Made by a program: the position numbers and the translations under genes
Notes under the pieces: model-generated
Databases searched by the model: none
What the model saw: only the letters and a program-made list of their open reading frames with translations
What the model was told of the DNA's origin: nothing
Assembly (NCBI RefSeq): GCF_026262645.1
Contig: NZ_SHNO01000001.1
Coordinates: 2,356,001 to 2,420,000 of the forward strand
Reading direction: 5' to 3'
DNA: 64,000 nt
DNA from: Candidatus Marimicrobium litorale
GTDB lineage: Bacteria > Pseudomonadota > Gammaproteobacteria > Pseudomonadales > Halieaceae
Shown: one piece after another, positions 25,326 to 35,142 of the stretch
Position numbering within the stretch: position 1 is the stretch's first letter
Layout of the letters: each line of letters opens with the position of its first letter

Positions 25326-26489
25326 CTAGACCGCACTAAACAGTTCGGTAATGAACATCAGCACCCTGTCCCACAGGCGCGCGAAAAAGCCCGCTTCTTC
25401 TACCGGCGACAGCACAACAACAGGCACCTCTTTTAACGTCTCTCCATCAAGCGTGAGATGAGCGGTACCTACCCGATCACCCAGGGCCAACGGCGCCATC
25501 AACTCAGGTATCAGCTCAAGCTCGGTCTCCAGCTTCTCGTGGCTGCCTCGGGGAAGGGTGAGAACAACCTTCTCGCGGACGCCGACAGAGACGTGATCCT
25601 GCAAACCCATCCAGACGCGGGGCGCACCGAGCTCTGCCCCGGCGCCGTAAGCTGTGCGGGTCTCATAAAAATGAAAACCGTAGTTAAATAGCGCAGCCGT
25701 CTCTTTCTTGCGTGTCTTGGTACTCGCAGAACCCAGCACGACAGATATCAAACGCATATCACTGCGCTGCGCCGAGGCCACCAGACAAAATCCGGCCTCC
25801 TCGGTATGACCCGTCTTGATGCCGTCAACCGAAGAATCCGACAGCATCAGCGTATTACGGTTGTACTGGCGGATGTTGTTGTAAGTGAATTCCAACTCCT
25901 TATATATTTTGTATTGCTCCGGGTGGTCGTTAATCATCGCCTTCGCCAGCTTTGCAAGATCACGGGCACTGGTCTTGTGCGCCGGGTCGGGCAGACCGTG
26001 GGAATTTACGTAGTGACTGCTATCCATTCCCAGCTTTTTGGCGCTGTTATTCATCATTTCGGCGAACACGGCTTCGGTCCCGGCGATATGCTCCGCCACC
26101 GCCAGCGTCGCGTCATTACCCGATGAAATAACGATACCCCTCTGCAGGTCGGCAATGGAGACATCTTTGCCCGGCTCGATCCACATCAGGGAGGAGCCCC
26201 GGAAAATCGGGTTTTGCGACCACGCGTTCTCACTAACTCTGACCATGTCTTCTTCGCTGACCCTCCCCGCATTGATTTCCTCCGCCAGCACGTACGCGGT
26301 CATCATCTTGGTCAGGCTGGCGGGCGGTAGTTGCTGGTCGGCATTGTGCTCGACAATCACCTGGCCACTGTTGGCATCAATCAACAGGTACGCCTTTGCA
26401 GGCAGCTCTGGTGGTGCGGGCACCGCGTTTTGTCCCTGTGCACCATATGCGGTGATCGTCAGTAAGAGGAGTATCGCCAGTCGAGTCAT
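25326..26489 (-). CDS. dacA: D-alanyl-D-alanine carboxypeptidase (PBP5/6 type)
   Basis: A low-molecular-mass penicillin-binding protein that removes terminal D-Ala from peptidoglycan stems. It has a signal peptide of about 22 residues, the active-site S58-L-T-K61, S123-G-N125 and K225-T-G triads, and a C-terminal PBP5 domain followed by an amphipathic tail (FFARLWDRVLMFITELF) for membrane attachment. At 387 residues its length is typical. It is upstream of ybeD-lipB on the same strand. Confidence 0.96.
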   Translation of the reverse strand: MTRLAILLLLTITAYGAQGQNAVPAPPELPAKAYLLIDANSGQVIVEHNADQQLPPASLTKMMTAYVLAEEINAGRVSEEDMVRVSENAWSQNPIFRGSSLMWIEPGKDVSIADLQRGIVISSGNDATLAVAEHIAGTEAVFAEMMNNSAKKLGMDSSHYVNSHGLPDPAHKTSARDLAKLAKAMINDHPEQYKIYKELEFTYNNIRQYNRNTLMLSDSSVDGIKTGHTEEAGFCLVASAQRSDMRLISVVLGSASTKTRKKETAALFNYGFHFYETRTAYGAGAELGAPRVWMGLQDHVSVGVREKVVLTLPRGSHEKLETELELIPELMAPLALGDRVGTAHLTLDGETLKEVPVVVLSPVEEAGFFARLWDRVLMFITELFSAV

Positions 26490-26595
26490 ATCGTAGGAAA
26501 CCGTGGGGTGGCAGAGTAGTCGCGATGGTAACGCATGCCCAGCGGCAGCGGAAGAATGGCATCGGACTAATCGGTCTTAGTCCGACAAAGAAACA

Positions 26596-27441
26596 CTAGG
26601 GCAAAGGCTGTCCGGGCTGATAACCGCGTTCATCCAGAATCTGCTGCACCGCTACAAGGTGGCGTGCATCGTCTACCGGACCAACCCGCACCCGGTAAAG
26701 CATTCGCCCCCCTATATCGACAGGGCTGACGAAGACCGGAGCCGACAGCAGTGGCTCAAGCTCCGCCCGCAGGGCGGCGGCCAGTGCTTCATCGCCGAAA
26801 GCGCCCATCTGCAGGAACCGATAGTCTCCATAAATCGGGTCCCGACGATCTTGCACCCCCGGTACGGGGATCACCTCTACTTCCACCCGTGCGGTGCCTT
26901 TCTCCATGTAGCCAAGCTTAACCGCAGCCGCGTAGGACAGATCGATTAGCCGATCCTCATGGAATGGACCACGATCATTCACGCGCACCACAATACTCTT
27001 GCCGTTCTCCAGGTTGGTGACGCGGGCAAAGCTGGGGATCGGCAAGGACTTGTGAGCGGCACTAGGCTTGTACAGGTCATACAGCTCGCCATTGGAAGTA
27101 CGGTGTCCAGAAAACTTGGCGCCATACCAGGAGGCAATACCTTGCGCGCTGTAATTCTCATATTCCTTGAGTACCGTATAGCTCAGCCCATCAATAACAT
27201 AGGGGCTGCCATTACCAAGAGGCAGAATGGGATCCGGCCTAACTTCAGCATCCGGCACATTTTGCGCAACAATACCCTTAATTGGCGCATGATCCTGCTC
27301 TACTGTGTAGCGCGAAAGCGACGGCGTCTTTTCCCCCATAGCGCTTGCTTCGGAGGTATCCGGAGAGCGGGTCTGCTCAACGGTACAAGCAGCAACCAAC
27401 CCGGCGATCGCCACCAGCGCCGCCAGGGACGACCGCTGCAT
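26596..27441 (-). CDS. rlpA: Septal ring lytic transglycosylase RlpA, with SPOR domain
   Basis: A 281-residue lipoprotein: the lipobox ends at C19 (VAAC). A double-psi beta-barrel domain follows with GIASWYGAKFSGHRTSNGE and VRVNDRGPFHEDRLIDLSY, which hold the catalytic-type Glu/Asp residues of RlpA. The C-terminal 75 residues (YRFLQMGAF to the end) are a SPOR domain that binds denuded glycans at the division site. Its start codon overlaps the mltB stop by one base. It acts in the periplasm, anchored to the outer membrane. Confidence 0.95.
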   Translation of the reverse strand: MQRSSLAALVAIAGLVAACTVEQTRSPDTSEASAMGEKTPSLSRYTVEQDHAPIKGIVAQNVPDAEVRPDPILPLGNGSPYVIDGLSYTVLKEYENYSAQGIASWYGAKFSGHRTSNGELYDLYKPSAAHKSLPIPSFARVTNLENGKSIVVRVNDRGPFHEDRLIDLSYAAAVKLGYMEKGTARVEVEVIPVPGVQDRRDPIYGDYRFLQMGAFGDEALAAALRAELEPLLSAPVFVSPVDIGGRMLYRVRVGPVDDARHLVAVQQILDERGYQPGQPLP

Positions 27442-28436
27442 CAGCGGCCAATCCGCTGCGCGATCGCCTGACTCAGCTGATAAACGCTCATAGCGTACAT
27501 GGCACTGTGGTTATAGCGGGTAATTACGTAAAAATTGTGCAGCCCCAGCCAGTACTCAAAGCCGGTTTCCTGCTCAAACTTGAGCGCTATGGCGAGGGCG
27601 TCGGGATTCAAAGCCGCTCTTGCCACCACACCCTCGGCGGCAAATTCAGCGACCGTGTGAACCGGCTTGAGATCCTTACGGCTTCTTACAAACACGTCAT
27701 CGGCCACTTTCGCCCCGGCGTCAGCACGCGCCACCACGCTCTCACCCGCGCGCCAGCCATGCTGTTTGAAGTAATTCGCGACGCTGCCGATGGCATCGAT
27801 AGGATTTTGCCAAATATCGATAATATCGTCGTTGTCAAAATCGATCGCATAGGCGCGGTAGCTGCTGGGCATGAACTGCCCGTAACCCATGGCCCCCGCG
27901 TAAGAGCCCATCATCTCTGTGGGCTCCAGGCCCTGATCCCGCGTGAGTATTAGGTAATGCTTCAGTTCACTGGTAAAAAAAGGCGAACGCGAGGGATAAT
28001 CAAAGGCCAGTGTGGACAGTGCATCGATCACTCGGTAGCTGCCCACATTGCGCCCGTAAGAGGTTTCCACCCCGATGACGGCAACGATTAACTGTGCCGG
28101 AACGCCAAATTCCCGCTCCGCACGCTCCAGCGCCACCCGGTGCTGCTTGAAAAATTCCGCGCCCTGATCCTCGCGCCGGTTGTTGAGGAAAATTGCGCGA
28201 TACTGGAACCACGGCTTGGTCTTTTCAGCTGGTCTGGAAATCGCCTCAAGGATACTGTCTTTACGTTCCGCATTGGCGAAGACCGCCTCGAGGCTCTGAC
28301 GATCAAAGCCCTCTTCCTCCACTAGTTCATTAATCACGTCCGTCGCGGACGGATGCAACTCGTAGTTATCCGCGGCACAGGACAGCGCGGTCCACAGACA
28401 GGAACAGATTAGTGCAATTTTCAGACGTACCGACAT
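27441..28436 (-). CDS. mltB: Lytic murein transglycosylase B
   Basis: A 331-residue exported SLT_2-type lytic transglycosylase. The catalytic Glu is E124 in VIGVETSYGRN, followed by AGAMGYGQFMPSSYRAYA and IWQNPIDAIGSVANYF, all typical of MltB. The N-terminus is a signal sequence ending near a Cys (ALSCA), but the residues before it do not make a strict lipobox, so it may be a soluble periplasmic form. It overlaps rlpA by one base and follows rodA after 64 bases. Confidence 0.94.
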   Translation of the reverse strand: MSVRLKIALICSCLWTALSCAADNYELHPSATDVINELVEEEGFDRQSLEAVFANAERKDSILEAISRPAEKTKPWFQYRAIFLNNRREDQGAEFFKQHRVALERAEREFGVPAQLIVAVIGVETSYGRNVGSYRVIDALSTLAFDYPSRSPFFTSELKHYLILTRDQGLEPTEMMGSYAGAMGYGQFMPSSYRAYAIDFDNDDIIDIWQNPIDAIGSVANYFKQHGWRAGESVVARADAGAKVADDVFVRSRKDLKPVHTVAEFAAEGVVARAALNPDALAIALKFEQETGFEYWLGLHNFYVITRYNHSAMYAMSVYQLSQAIAQRIGR

Positions 28437-28500
28437 AGATCATAGCTCGCGTTGTAGTCATCCAGGGCAACCCGCCAGGCGCGGCAGTAATGCGTGACAC

Positions 28501-29643
28501 TCACGTGGTCACCCGCTGTTGTTCTGTACTGATTGCCATGAGAATCCCAAACCCCGCCAGCAGCGTCACCACCGAGGTACCCCCGGCACTCACCAGTGGC
28601 AGTGGCACACCCACTACCGGTAGTAGGCCTGCCACCATGCCCATATTAACAAAGATGTAAACGAAAAACGTTAGCGTCAGACTACCCGCCATCATTCGTC
28701 CAAAACTGGTCTGAGCGCGCAGGCCTATGAGAAAACCCCGCAACAGGATAAGCAGGTAAAGACCCAGCAGCAGAATGATGCCCTTCAGCCCCTGTTCTTC
28801 GGCCAACACGGCAATAATAAAGTCGGTGTGGCTCTCGGGCAGAAAGTCCAGACGGGACTGCGTACTCTGCAGCCAGCCCTTACCCTCCCAACCCCCGGAG
28901 CCAATGGCCGTTTTCGACTGAATAATGTTCCAGCCCGCGCCAAGTTTATCGCTCTCGGGACTGAACATGGTAAGAATACGCTGCTTTTGATAGTCCTTGA
29001 GGCCATACATCCAGGCCGGCCAGGCCGAGGCGGCCGCCGCGAACACAGCTCCGACAATATAGCGCCAGCCAATGCCCGCCAGGAAAAGCACAAATAATCC
29101 ACTGGCAGCAATGAGCAAGGATGTACCCAAATCGGGCTGAATCACGATCAGCCCTGCCGGCAGAGCGAGCAGCACCAGCGCGCCTAACACGGCGGTAAAA
29201 CGAGGGGGCAGCGGGCGTGCCGCCAGAAACCATGCGACGACCAGCGGTACCACGATTTTCATAATTTCTGAAGGCTGGAAGCGCAGCCCGCCAATTTGCA
29301 GCCAGCGCTGGGCGCCCTTGGCGCCAACGCCCGCAAATACCACGGCAACCAGAGTTGCCACGCCCAATCCATACAGCCAGGGAGCCCAGCGGGCATATTG
29401 CTGCAGGCTGATCTGCGCCGCAAAGATCATTGCCACATAGGCCACGGCGAAATAACGACCCTGGCGAATCACCGCGTCCATATTCTGTCCGGAGGCGCTG
29501 TAGAGGACCATCAGGCCATAGCCGGTGAGCAAGATCAGCAATAAGAGCAAAGGCAGATCGATATGCAAACGGCGCAGAGTGCCGGGACGTCTGGCCATGT
29601 CCCGCGAACCCTGATCAGGCATTTGACGAAGATAGTCGACCAT
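28501..29643 (-). CDS. rodA: Rod-shape peptidoglycan glycosyltransferase RodA
   Basis: A SEDS-family polymerase of about 380 residues with some ten membrane segments. It has LRFQPSEIMKI and LIVIQPDLGTSLLI, the SEDS marks around the catalytic Asp region, SHTDFIIAVLAEEQG in the large loop, and GVPLPLVSAGGTS near the end. It forms the elongasome core with PBP2 encoded directly upstream. The ATG at 29643 overlaps the mrdA TGA; a TTG one codon earlier is also in frame. Confidence 0.96.
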   Translation of the reverse strand: MVDYLRQMPDQGSRDMARRPGTLRRLHIDLPLLLLLILLTGYGLMVLYSASGQNMDAVIRQGRYFAVAYVAMIFAAQISLQQYARWAPWLYGLGVATLVAVVFAGVGAKGAQRWLQIGGLRFQPSEIMKIVVPLVVAWFLAARPLPPRFTAVLGALVLLALPAGLIVIQPDLGTSLLIAASGLFVLFLAGIGWRYIVGAVFAAAASAWPAWMYGLKDYQKQRILTMFSPESDKLGAGWNIIQSKTAIGSGGWEGKGWLQSTQSRLDFLPESHTDFIIAVLAEEQGLKGIILLLGLYLLILLRGFLIGLRAQTSFGRMMAGSLTLTFFVYIFVNMGMVAGLLPVVGVPLPLVSAGGTSVVTLLAGFGILMAISTEQQRVTT

Positions 29644-31490
29644 CAACCCGCCTTTGGCCGCGATTCGAGCCAGGTGTCGATAACCGCCCGGGCGATGGGA
29701 GAGGCCGCAGAGCTGCCGCCACCGTTTTCAACAATAATACCCACCGCAATGCTGGGAGCATCAAGTGGGGCAAAAGCGACGAAGAGACCATGATGGCGAT
29801 GTCGCTCCGACACTTCATCCTCGTTATACACTGCGTTCTGTGCGATGCCGATTACCTGGGCAGTGCCGGTCTTGCCACCCATCTCGTACTCGATACCCCG
29901 GGCGAGTGCCTTGGCCGTGCCTCGTTTGCCGTGCACGACCTCACGCATCCCGTCGAAGACCGCCTCCCAGTATGGAGCAGGCACATCCACCGGTGCTATC
30001 TCCTCCAGCGCCACGGGTTCACTGTCGACCGACATCACCAGATGCGGCACTCTGCGCCCACCCTTGTTCGCCATCACGCTGGTTGCCACCGCAAGTTGCA
30101 ATGGCGAAGCCAGCATATACCCCTGCCCGATACCCGCGCTGATTGTCTCTCCCGGATACCAGGGCTGAGCCATGGCCTGCCGTTTCCAGTGGGTGGAAGG
30201 CAACACACCGCTTGTTTCGTTAGTCGTATCAACTCCGGTGCGTTTGCCGAACCCGAAGGGCGCCAGGTGCTCTGCCATACGATCGATCGTCAAGCGCCGC
30301 GCCAGCTCGTAAAAATACACATCACAGGATTCCGCTATCGCCATCTTCATATCCACGTAGGGGGCATGACCGGTCCCCCGGATACGCAGTATCCAGTCAC
30401 GGTAGCGATGACTGCTTCCCGGCAGGCTGTACCAGCCCGGATCCGCCACAGTCGATTCCGGGGTCACAAGGCCCGCCTGCATGCCGGCGATGGCCATGAA
30501 CGGCTTGACCGTAGAGCCGGGGGGATAGGAGCCTTGTATTGCCCGATTGAACAGCGGCACGTCCAGCGAATCACGCAAGGCCGCATAATCGGCCGTGCTG
30601 ATGCCGTTGACGAACAGGTTGGTGTCGTAGCCGGGCGTGGAGACTAACGCCAGTAACCCGCCCGTTCTGGTGTCAATGGCCACGACCGCGCCGCGTCGTT
30701 CACCGAGTGCATCCCTGGCGGCACGTTGCAAGCGATAGTCCAGCGACAGTATCAGGTCACTGCCCGGCGCCGGATCAAAACGCTCCAGAACACGCAACAC
30801 TCTCCCATGAGCATTACTCTCCACATTTTGGTATCCCACATCGCCATGCAGAATATTCTCATAAAATTTCTCTACCCCAACCTTGCCCACGTGAAAGGTA
30901 CCGCGGTAGTCGGTTTCATCCAGCTCCCGCGCTTCGCGCTCGTTGATGCGGCCGACATAACCCAGGGCATGGGAAAACAACTCTCCGTGCGGGTAATGCC
31001 TCAGCAATTGAGCCTCCACGACCACGCCCGGCAACCTGAAGCGATTGACCGCAAGGCGCGCGCGCTCTTCCTCCGAGAGGCGAAAGCGCAGGGGCACCGC
31101 CTCTGATGCGCGGGTGCGTTTAAGTTTCTCGCGGAAATTCTCGAGGTCACTCTGAGTCACGGGGACGAGGGCCTGCAACTCCGCGAGAGTCTCCTCCAGA
31201 TTCATCACACTCTCCCGCACGACGGACAATGTAAAGCTGGGCCGGTTGTCCGCAAGCAGAATCCCATTGCGATCGTAGATCAGTCCGCGTCGGGGAGGCA
31301 GGGGCTGCAACTGGACCCGGTTGGCCTCGGACTGGGTGCTATAGGTGTCGTAGCCTTTGATCTGCAGACTGTGATAGCGGGTCAGGATGACCGCCAGACA
31401 AGCGCCCACCAGACAAATCGCGAGCACCGTCCGCACGCCGTAGATGCGGGTCTCGAGTCGGGGGTCTTTCAAGTCGAACTGCGGTTGCAT
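29643..31490 (-). CDS. mrdA: Penicillin-binding protein 2, cell elongation transpeptidase
   Basis: A class B PBP of about 615 residues. A short cytoplasmic tail and one membrane anchor are followed by the pedestal domain and a transpeptidase domain with PPGSTVKPFMA (S-x-x-K), a SCDVYFYE S-x-D motif and GGKTGTAQ (K-T-G). I chose the ATG at 31490, giving the usual MQPQFDLKDP-type start; the frame is open to 31574, but that stretch overlaps rlmH. It is in tight order with rodA. Confidence 0.96.
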   Translation of the reverse strand: MQPQFDLKDPRLETRIYGVRTVLAICLVGACLAVILTRYHSLQIKGYDTYSTQSEANRVQLQPLPPRRGLIYDRNGILLADNRPSFTLSVVRESVMNLEETLAELQALVPVTQSDLENFREKLKRTRASEAVPLRFRLSEEERARLAVNRFRLPGVVVEAQLLRHYPHGELFSHALGYVGRINEREARELDETDYRGTFHVGKVGVEKFYENILHGDVGYQNVESNAHGRVLRVLERFDPAPGSDLILSLDYRLQRAARDALGERRGAVVAIDTRTGGLLALVSTPGYDTNLFVNGISTADYAALRDSLDVPLFNRAIQGSYPPGSTVKPFMAIAGMQAGLVTPESTVADPGWYSLPGSSHRYRDWILRIRGTGHAPYVDMKMAIAESCDVYFYELARRLTIDRMAEHLAPFGFGKRTGVDTTNETSGVLPSTHWKRQAMAQPWYPGETISAGIGQGYMLASPLQLAVATSVMANKGGRRVPHLVMSVDSEPVALEEIAPVDVPAPYWEAVFDGMREVVHGKRGTAKALARGIEYEMGGKTGTAQVIGIAQNAVYNEDEVSERHRHHGLFVAFAPLDAPSIAVGIIVENGGGSSAASPIARAVIDTWLESRPKAG

Positions 31491-31534
31491 TGAGTAGGGC
31501 GACGTCCAACCTTTATAGCGTGAAAGTCCTGAGT

Positions 31535-32005
31535 CTAGGCGCGATGATACGGGTGGTTGACAGTGATTGTCCAAGCCCGATACAACTGCTCTGCCAGAAT
31601 AACTCGAACCAGGGGGTGTGGCAGCGTCAGGTCACTCAGGGACCAGCACCATTCGGCACGCGCACGGCAGGCCTCTGACAAACCGTCCGGGCCACCGATT
31701 AAGAGGCTGTAATTATTTGCGGAGAGCTGCCAGTCCTGCAGCTTCTGCGCCAAGCTTTCCGTGTTCATCCGCCTGCCACCGACTTCCAACGCGATGACCC
31801 TGTCGCCCGAGGGAATCGCCTTGAGCACCTGCTCGCCCTCCGTCAGACTGGCCCGCTGTTGCGCGTATTCCCTGCCACGCTTTGCCGGGGGGATTTCGCA
31901 CCAGCGGGGCGCTATTTCCCGAGGCAGTCGCTTACAGTATTCCTCCACGGCCTCGCGGACCCAGGCAGGCATGCGTGTGCCAACCGCAATAACAGATAGG
32001 CGCAT
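31535..32005 (-). CDS. rlmH: 23S rRNA (pseudouridine1915-N3)-methyltransferase RlmH
   Basis: A 156-residue SPOUT methyltransferase. It begins [16 protein letters not shown], has LLIGGPDGLSE and ends with LSDLTLPHPLVRVILAEQLYRAW and NHPYHR, which are the conserved knot and C-terminal blocks. Its start overlaps the rsfS stop by one base, the normal order in gammaproteobacteria. Confidence 0.97.
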   Translation of the reverse strand: MRLSVIAVGTRMPAWVREAVEEYCKRLPREIAPRWCEIPPAKRGREYAQQRASLTEGEQVLKAIPSGDRVIALEVGGRRMNTESLAQKLQDWQLSANNYSLLIGGPDGLSEACRARAEWCWSLSDLTLPHPLVRVILAEQLYRAWTITVNHPYHRA

Positions 32006-32340
32006 CAGCCTGGCGCTTTGGGGTGCGTCCAGAGACGCTCGAGATCGTAAAAATCTCTGGTCGCAGGCAGCATCACGTGCACGACTACTTCACCGAAGTC
32101 GACCAGCACCCACTCTCCCTCGGACTCACCCTCTGAGCCGAGCGGCCGGACGCTTTGTTTCTTGGCCTCAACCGCCACATGACTGGCAAGCGATTTCACG
32201 TGTCGATTGGATGTCCCACTGGCAATGACCAGAAAGTCCATGACATCAGTCAGGTCGCGCACATCAACCGTAACGGTGTTCACGGCCTTGAGATCCTCGA
32301 GGGACTCAACCACAAAATTGACGAAGTTTTCAGTCTCCAT
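32005..32340 (-). CDS. rsfS: Ribosomal silencing factor RsfS
   Basis: A 111-residue DUF143/Iojap-family protein that binds ribosomal protein uL14 and blocks subunit joining in starvation. [25 protein letters not shown], read in two halves, and [16 protein letters not shown] are the family blocks. It lies between nadD and rlmH in the usual order. Confidence 0.96.
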   Translation of the reverse strand: METENFVNFVVESLEDLKAVNTVTVDVRDLTDVMDFLVIASGTSNRHVKSLASHVAVEAKKQSVRPLGSEGESEGEWVLVDFGEVVVHVMLPATRDFYDLERLWTHPKAPG

Positions 32341-32378
32341 AGGAGGCTACAGGCTGTGTCATAAGTGATCCTTTGGTC

Positions 32379-33038
32379 TCACTGGTAAAGGGAATTACGC
32401 TGAATATAGTCCAGCACCGGCTCCGGCAAAAGGTAGCGCGCGGAACGTCGCCGCTGCAACAACTCGCGAATCTCCGTGGAGGAGATAGCGAGTGGGCGCA
32501 GCTCTGTGATCAGAATACCGCCGGCGGGGCGTCGGCGCAGTGCTGCGCTGTCTTCCAATCGATGCGCTGCCAGCCACTGCGCGACTTTACCGGATTGCGG
32601 CAGCACCCACCCCGGACGCGCCAGCACAATAATATGCGCACAATCCAGCAACGCTTGCCAGCGGTGCCACTCCGCAATGTCCAGCAGGGCGTCACAGCCC
32701 AAGACCATGCACAGGCCTGCCTCCTCTCCCAGCTCGTGGCGCAACTCCAACAGGCTGTCAATCGTGTAGGACTTGCCAGAGCGCTGCAATTCTCTCGGAT
32801 CACAGGATAAACGGGGCTCGCCCGCCACCGCGAGCTGCAGCATAGCGGCACGGTGCTCGGCGCTACAATCAGGCGCCTCTCGGTGCGGGGGCCGCGCACT
32901 GGGCATCAGGCGCAGGTGCTCCATTTGCAAGCTCTCTACCAGCTCCAGCGCCGAGCGCAGGTGGCCGAAATGCACCGGATTAAACGTACCGCCGAATACA
33001 CCCTGGAGGCCTGCAACGGATGCGTCACCGGCACTCAA
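32379..33038 (-). CDS. nadD: Nicotinate-mononucleotide adenylyltransferase
   Basis: A 219-residue nucleotidyltransferase of NAD synthesis. [16 protein letters not shown] at the N-terminus carries the HxGH-type motif, followed by MPSARPPHR and [18 protein letters not shown]; the C-terminal [10 protein letters not shown] is the ISSTxIR motif. It overlaps the proA stop by four bases, and rsfS follows. Confidence 0.96.
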   Translation of the reverse strand: MSAGDASVAGLQGVFGGTFNPVHFGHLRSALELVESLQMEHLRLMPSARPPHREAPDCSAEHRAAMLQLAVAGEPRLSCDPRELQRSGKSYTIDSLLELRHELGEEAGLCMVLGCDALLDIAEWHRWQALLDCAHIIVLARPGWVLPQSGKVAQWLAAHRLEDSAALRRRPAGGILITELRPLAISSTEIRELLQRRRSARYLLPEPVLDYIQRNSLYQ

Positions 33039-34291
33039 GTGCGCAACTGCCCTTCCCCGAGCACCACGAATTTCTCGCTGGTAAGGCCCTCCAGTCCCAC
33101 TGGCCCGCGCGCATGCAGCTTATCGGTGGAAATCCCGATCTCGGCACCCAATCCGTACTCGAAACCATCGGCAAAGCGCGTCGACGCGTTCACTATCACC
33201 GAGCTGGAATCCACTTCCCGGAGAAAGCGCATAGCGCGCGCGTGATCCCGGGTCACTATCGCATCGGTATGCTGGGAACCGTAGGTCTCGATGTGGGTCA
33301 TTGCCTCGTCGATGCCGCTCACTACCTTGACCGCGAGAACGGGGGCCAGGTATTCCTCTCCCCAGTCCTCTTGGCTGGCTGACTTGATGTCGGGCAGCGT
33401 TTGTCGCGCACGCGCACAACCGCGCAGTTCCACTCCCGCCTCGGCATAGGCCTTCGCCAGTGGCGGCAGTATCGTATCGGCGATAGAGGATGCCACCAGC
33501 AACGTTTCCATCGTGTTACAGGTGCCGTAGCGCTGGGTTTTGGCGTTAACCGCGATACCGATAGCCATATCGACGTCCGCTTCGTCATCAATATACACGT
33601 GGCAGACTCCATCCAGGTGCTTGATCACCGGCACGCGGGCATCTTTGCTGATGCGCTCGATCAAGCCCTTACCTCCCCGGGGGATGATGACATCCACAAA
33701 CTCCGGCATGGTTATCAAACGGCCCACAGCGGCGCGATCCGCTGTGGCAACGACCTGCACCGACGCGGGGGGCAGGCCTACTGACCTGAGCCCTGCCTGC
33801 AGGCAGGCTGCGATCGCCGTATTGGACTGCAAAGATTCAGAGCCACCTCGCAATATCGCTGAGTTTCCCGATTTCAGACACAGACTCGCTGCCTCAACGG
33901 TAACGTTGGGGCGCGATTCATAAATAATACCGATCACACCTAGCGGCACTCGCATGCGCCCAACCTGAATACCACTCGGCATGCGCCGCAGGTCCGCAAT
34001 ACTGCCCACCGGGTCAGGCAGAGCGGCCACCTGAATCAGACCCTCCAGCATGGCGTCGATGCGCGCTGGAGTCAGCTCAAGCCGATCCAACAGCGGCGCG
34101 TCCAATCCCTTTTCACGGCCCCGATCAAGGTCTGCCGCATTCGCCTCGGTCACCTCATCACGAGCGCTGTCCAGCGCGTCACGCACGGCCAGCAGCGCTC
34201 GATTGCGCACATCGGTCGAAGAGGCCGCCACCGCGCGGGAGGCCGACCGGGCCGCAGCGCCCAGCTCGTTCATGTACTTGTCAATATCCAT
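33035..34291 (-). CDS. proA: Gamma-glutamyl phosphate reductase
   Basis: A 418-residue aldehyde-dehydrogenase-fold enzyme of proline synthesis. [17 protein letters not shown] is the nucleotide-binding signature; [14 protein letters not shown] carries the catalytic Cys; [11 protein letters not shown] and [22 protein letters not shown] lie near the end. The proB partner is not in the window. It is the first gene of the long minus-strand block. Confidence 0.96.
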   Translation of the reverse strand: MDIDKYMNELGAAARSASRAVAASSTDVRNRALLAVRDALDSARDEVTEANAADLDRGREKGLDAPLLDRLELTPARIDAMLEGLIQVAALPDPVGSIADLRRMPSGIQVGRMRVPLGVIGIIYESRPNVTVEAASLCLKSGNSAILRGGSESLQSNTAIAACLQAGLRSVGLPPASVQVVATADRAAVGRLITMPEFVDVIIPRGGKGLIERISKDARVPVIKHLDGVCHVYIDDEADVDMAIGIAVNAKTQRYGTCNTMETLLVASSIADTILPPLAKAYAEAGVELRGCARARQTLPDIKSASQEDWGEEYLAPVLAVKVVSGIDEAMTHIETYGSQHTDAIVTRDHARAMRFLREVDSSSVIVNASTRFADGFEYGLGAEIGISTDKLHARGPVGLEGLTSEKFVVLGEGQLRT

Positions 34292-34389
34292 TGCCGGTCT
34301 ATCCGGTTACACACCACATCATGCGATTATACCTGATCGCCGTCGCTGATGTGCTAAGCTCGTGCGCCACTGAGCCACGCAGAGACCCT

Positions 34390-35019
34390 ATGGCAACGCA
34401 CCCCAGTCTGGAATGCTTCTACGATTGTTCGAGCCCCTGGACTTATTTTGCCTTCACCCGGCTGATACCCCTTGCGGAACGACTGGATGTGGCCATTCGC
34501 TGGCGCCCGATTTTGGTGGGCGGCGTATTCAATGCAGTTAACCCAGAGGTTTACGCCGACCGCGAGAAAATGTTCAACGCTGAAAACAGCCGCCGCCTGA
34601 ATTACTACCTCAAGGATCTGCAAGACTGGGCGGAACTTTGCGAACTCAGTGTCGCTATGCCGCCCGGTCACCCGATCAACGCCGTCAAGGCCATGCGCGG
34701 CGCTTTCTATGCACAAGAGCAAGACCGACTGGTGCCTTACTCCCGCGACGTGTTCGAAACCTACTGGAATAGCGATACACCCGATATCGCCAACGACGAG
34801 GTCCTCAGAGCCGTCTGCGACCGCGTCGGCCTCGACAGCGAGGCTTTCCTGCGCGCCATCAACGAGCAGGAGTACAAGGATCGACTGCGGACAAATACAG
34901 ATGAACTTATTCAGCGCGGCGGCTATGGTTCGCCCACCCTGTTCATCAACGGTGACGACATGTACTTTGGCAATGATCGACTGCCGCTGGTTGAGTACAG
35001 GCTGAGCCAGTTGCTGTAG
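34390..35019 (+). CDS. DsbA-family 2-hydroxychromene-2-carboxylate isomerase-like protein
   Basis: A 209-residue thioredoxin-fold protein of the HCCA isomerase / kappa-GST group. It starts with FYDCSSPWTYFAFTRL, where the Ser replaces the redox Cys pair and would bind glutathione, and has the C-terminal GSPTLFINGDDMYFGNDRL segment with the cis-Pro. I prefer the ATG at 34390; the frame stays open to 34291, opposite the start of proA. HCCA isomerases act in naphthalene-type aromatic degradation, but many relatives have unknown substrates. Confidence 0.82.
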   Translation: MATHPSLECFYDCSSPWTYFAFTRLIPLAERLDVAIRWRPILVGGVFNAVNPEVYADREKMFNAENSRRLNYYLKDLQDWAELCELSVAMPPGHPINAVKAMRGAFYAQEQDRLVPYSRDVFETYWNSDTPDIANDEVLRAVCDRVGLDSEAFLRAINEQEYKDRLRTNTDELIQRGGYGSPTLFINGDDMYFGNDRLPLVEYRLSQLL

Positions 35020-35093
35020 CCGCCGCGCCCGCAGTCACCCTACGCACTGCCGCCCTGTAAATGGCCGGGAGACACCGACTGTACCAACACAGA

Positions 35094-35118
35094 CAAAAAA
35101 GCGGGCATAAAGCCCGCT
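35094..35118 (-). terminator. Rho-independent terminator of the peroxiredoxin gene
   Basis: Read on the minus strand, GCGGGC and GCCCGC arms with a 5-6 base loop (35101-35118) are followed by a run of six T (35095-35100). It lies 25 bases after the peroxiredoxin stop and would also end transcripts arriving from the opposite side poorly, since the plus-strand side lacks a U-run. Confidence 0.85.
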
Positions 35119-35142
35119 TCCAGTCAGTGCATCAGGGTTGGG

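Noticed and set aside
29790-30647. 285-codon frame on the plus strand
   Set aside because: Opposite the PBP2 transpeptidase domain; His/Arg-rich with no family features.
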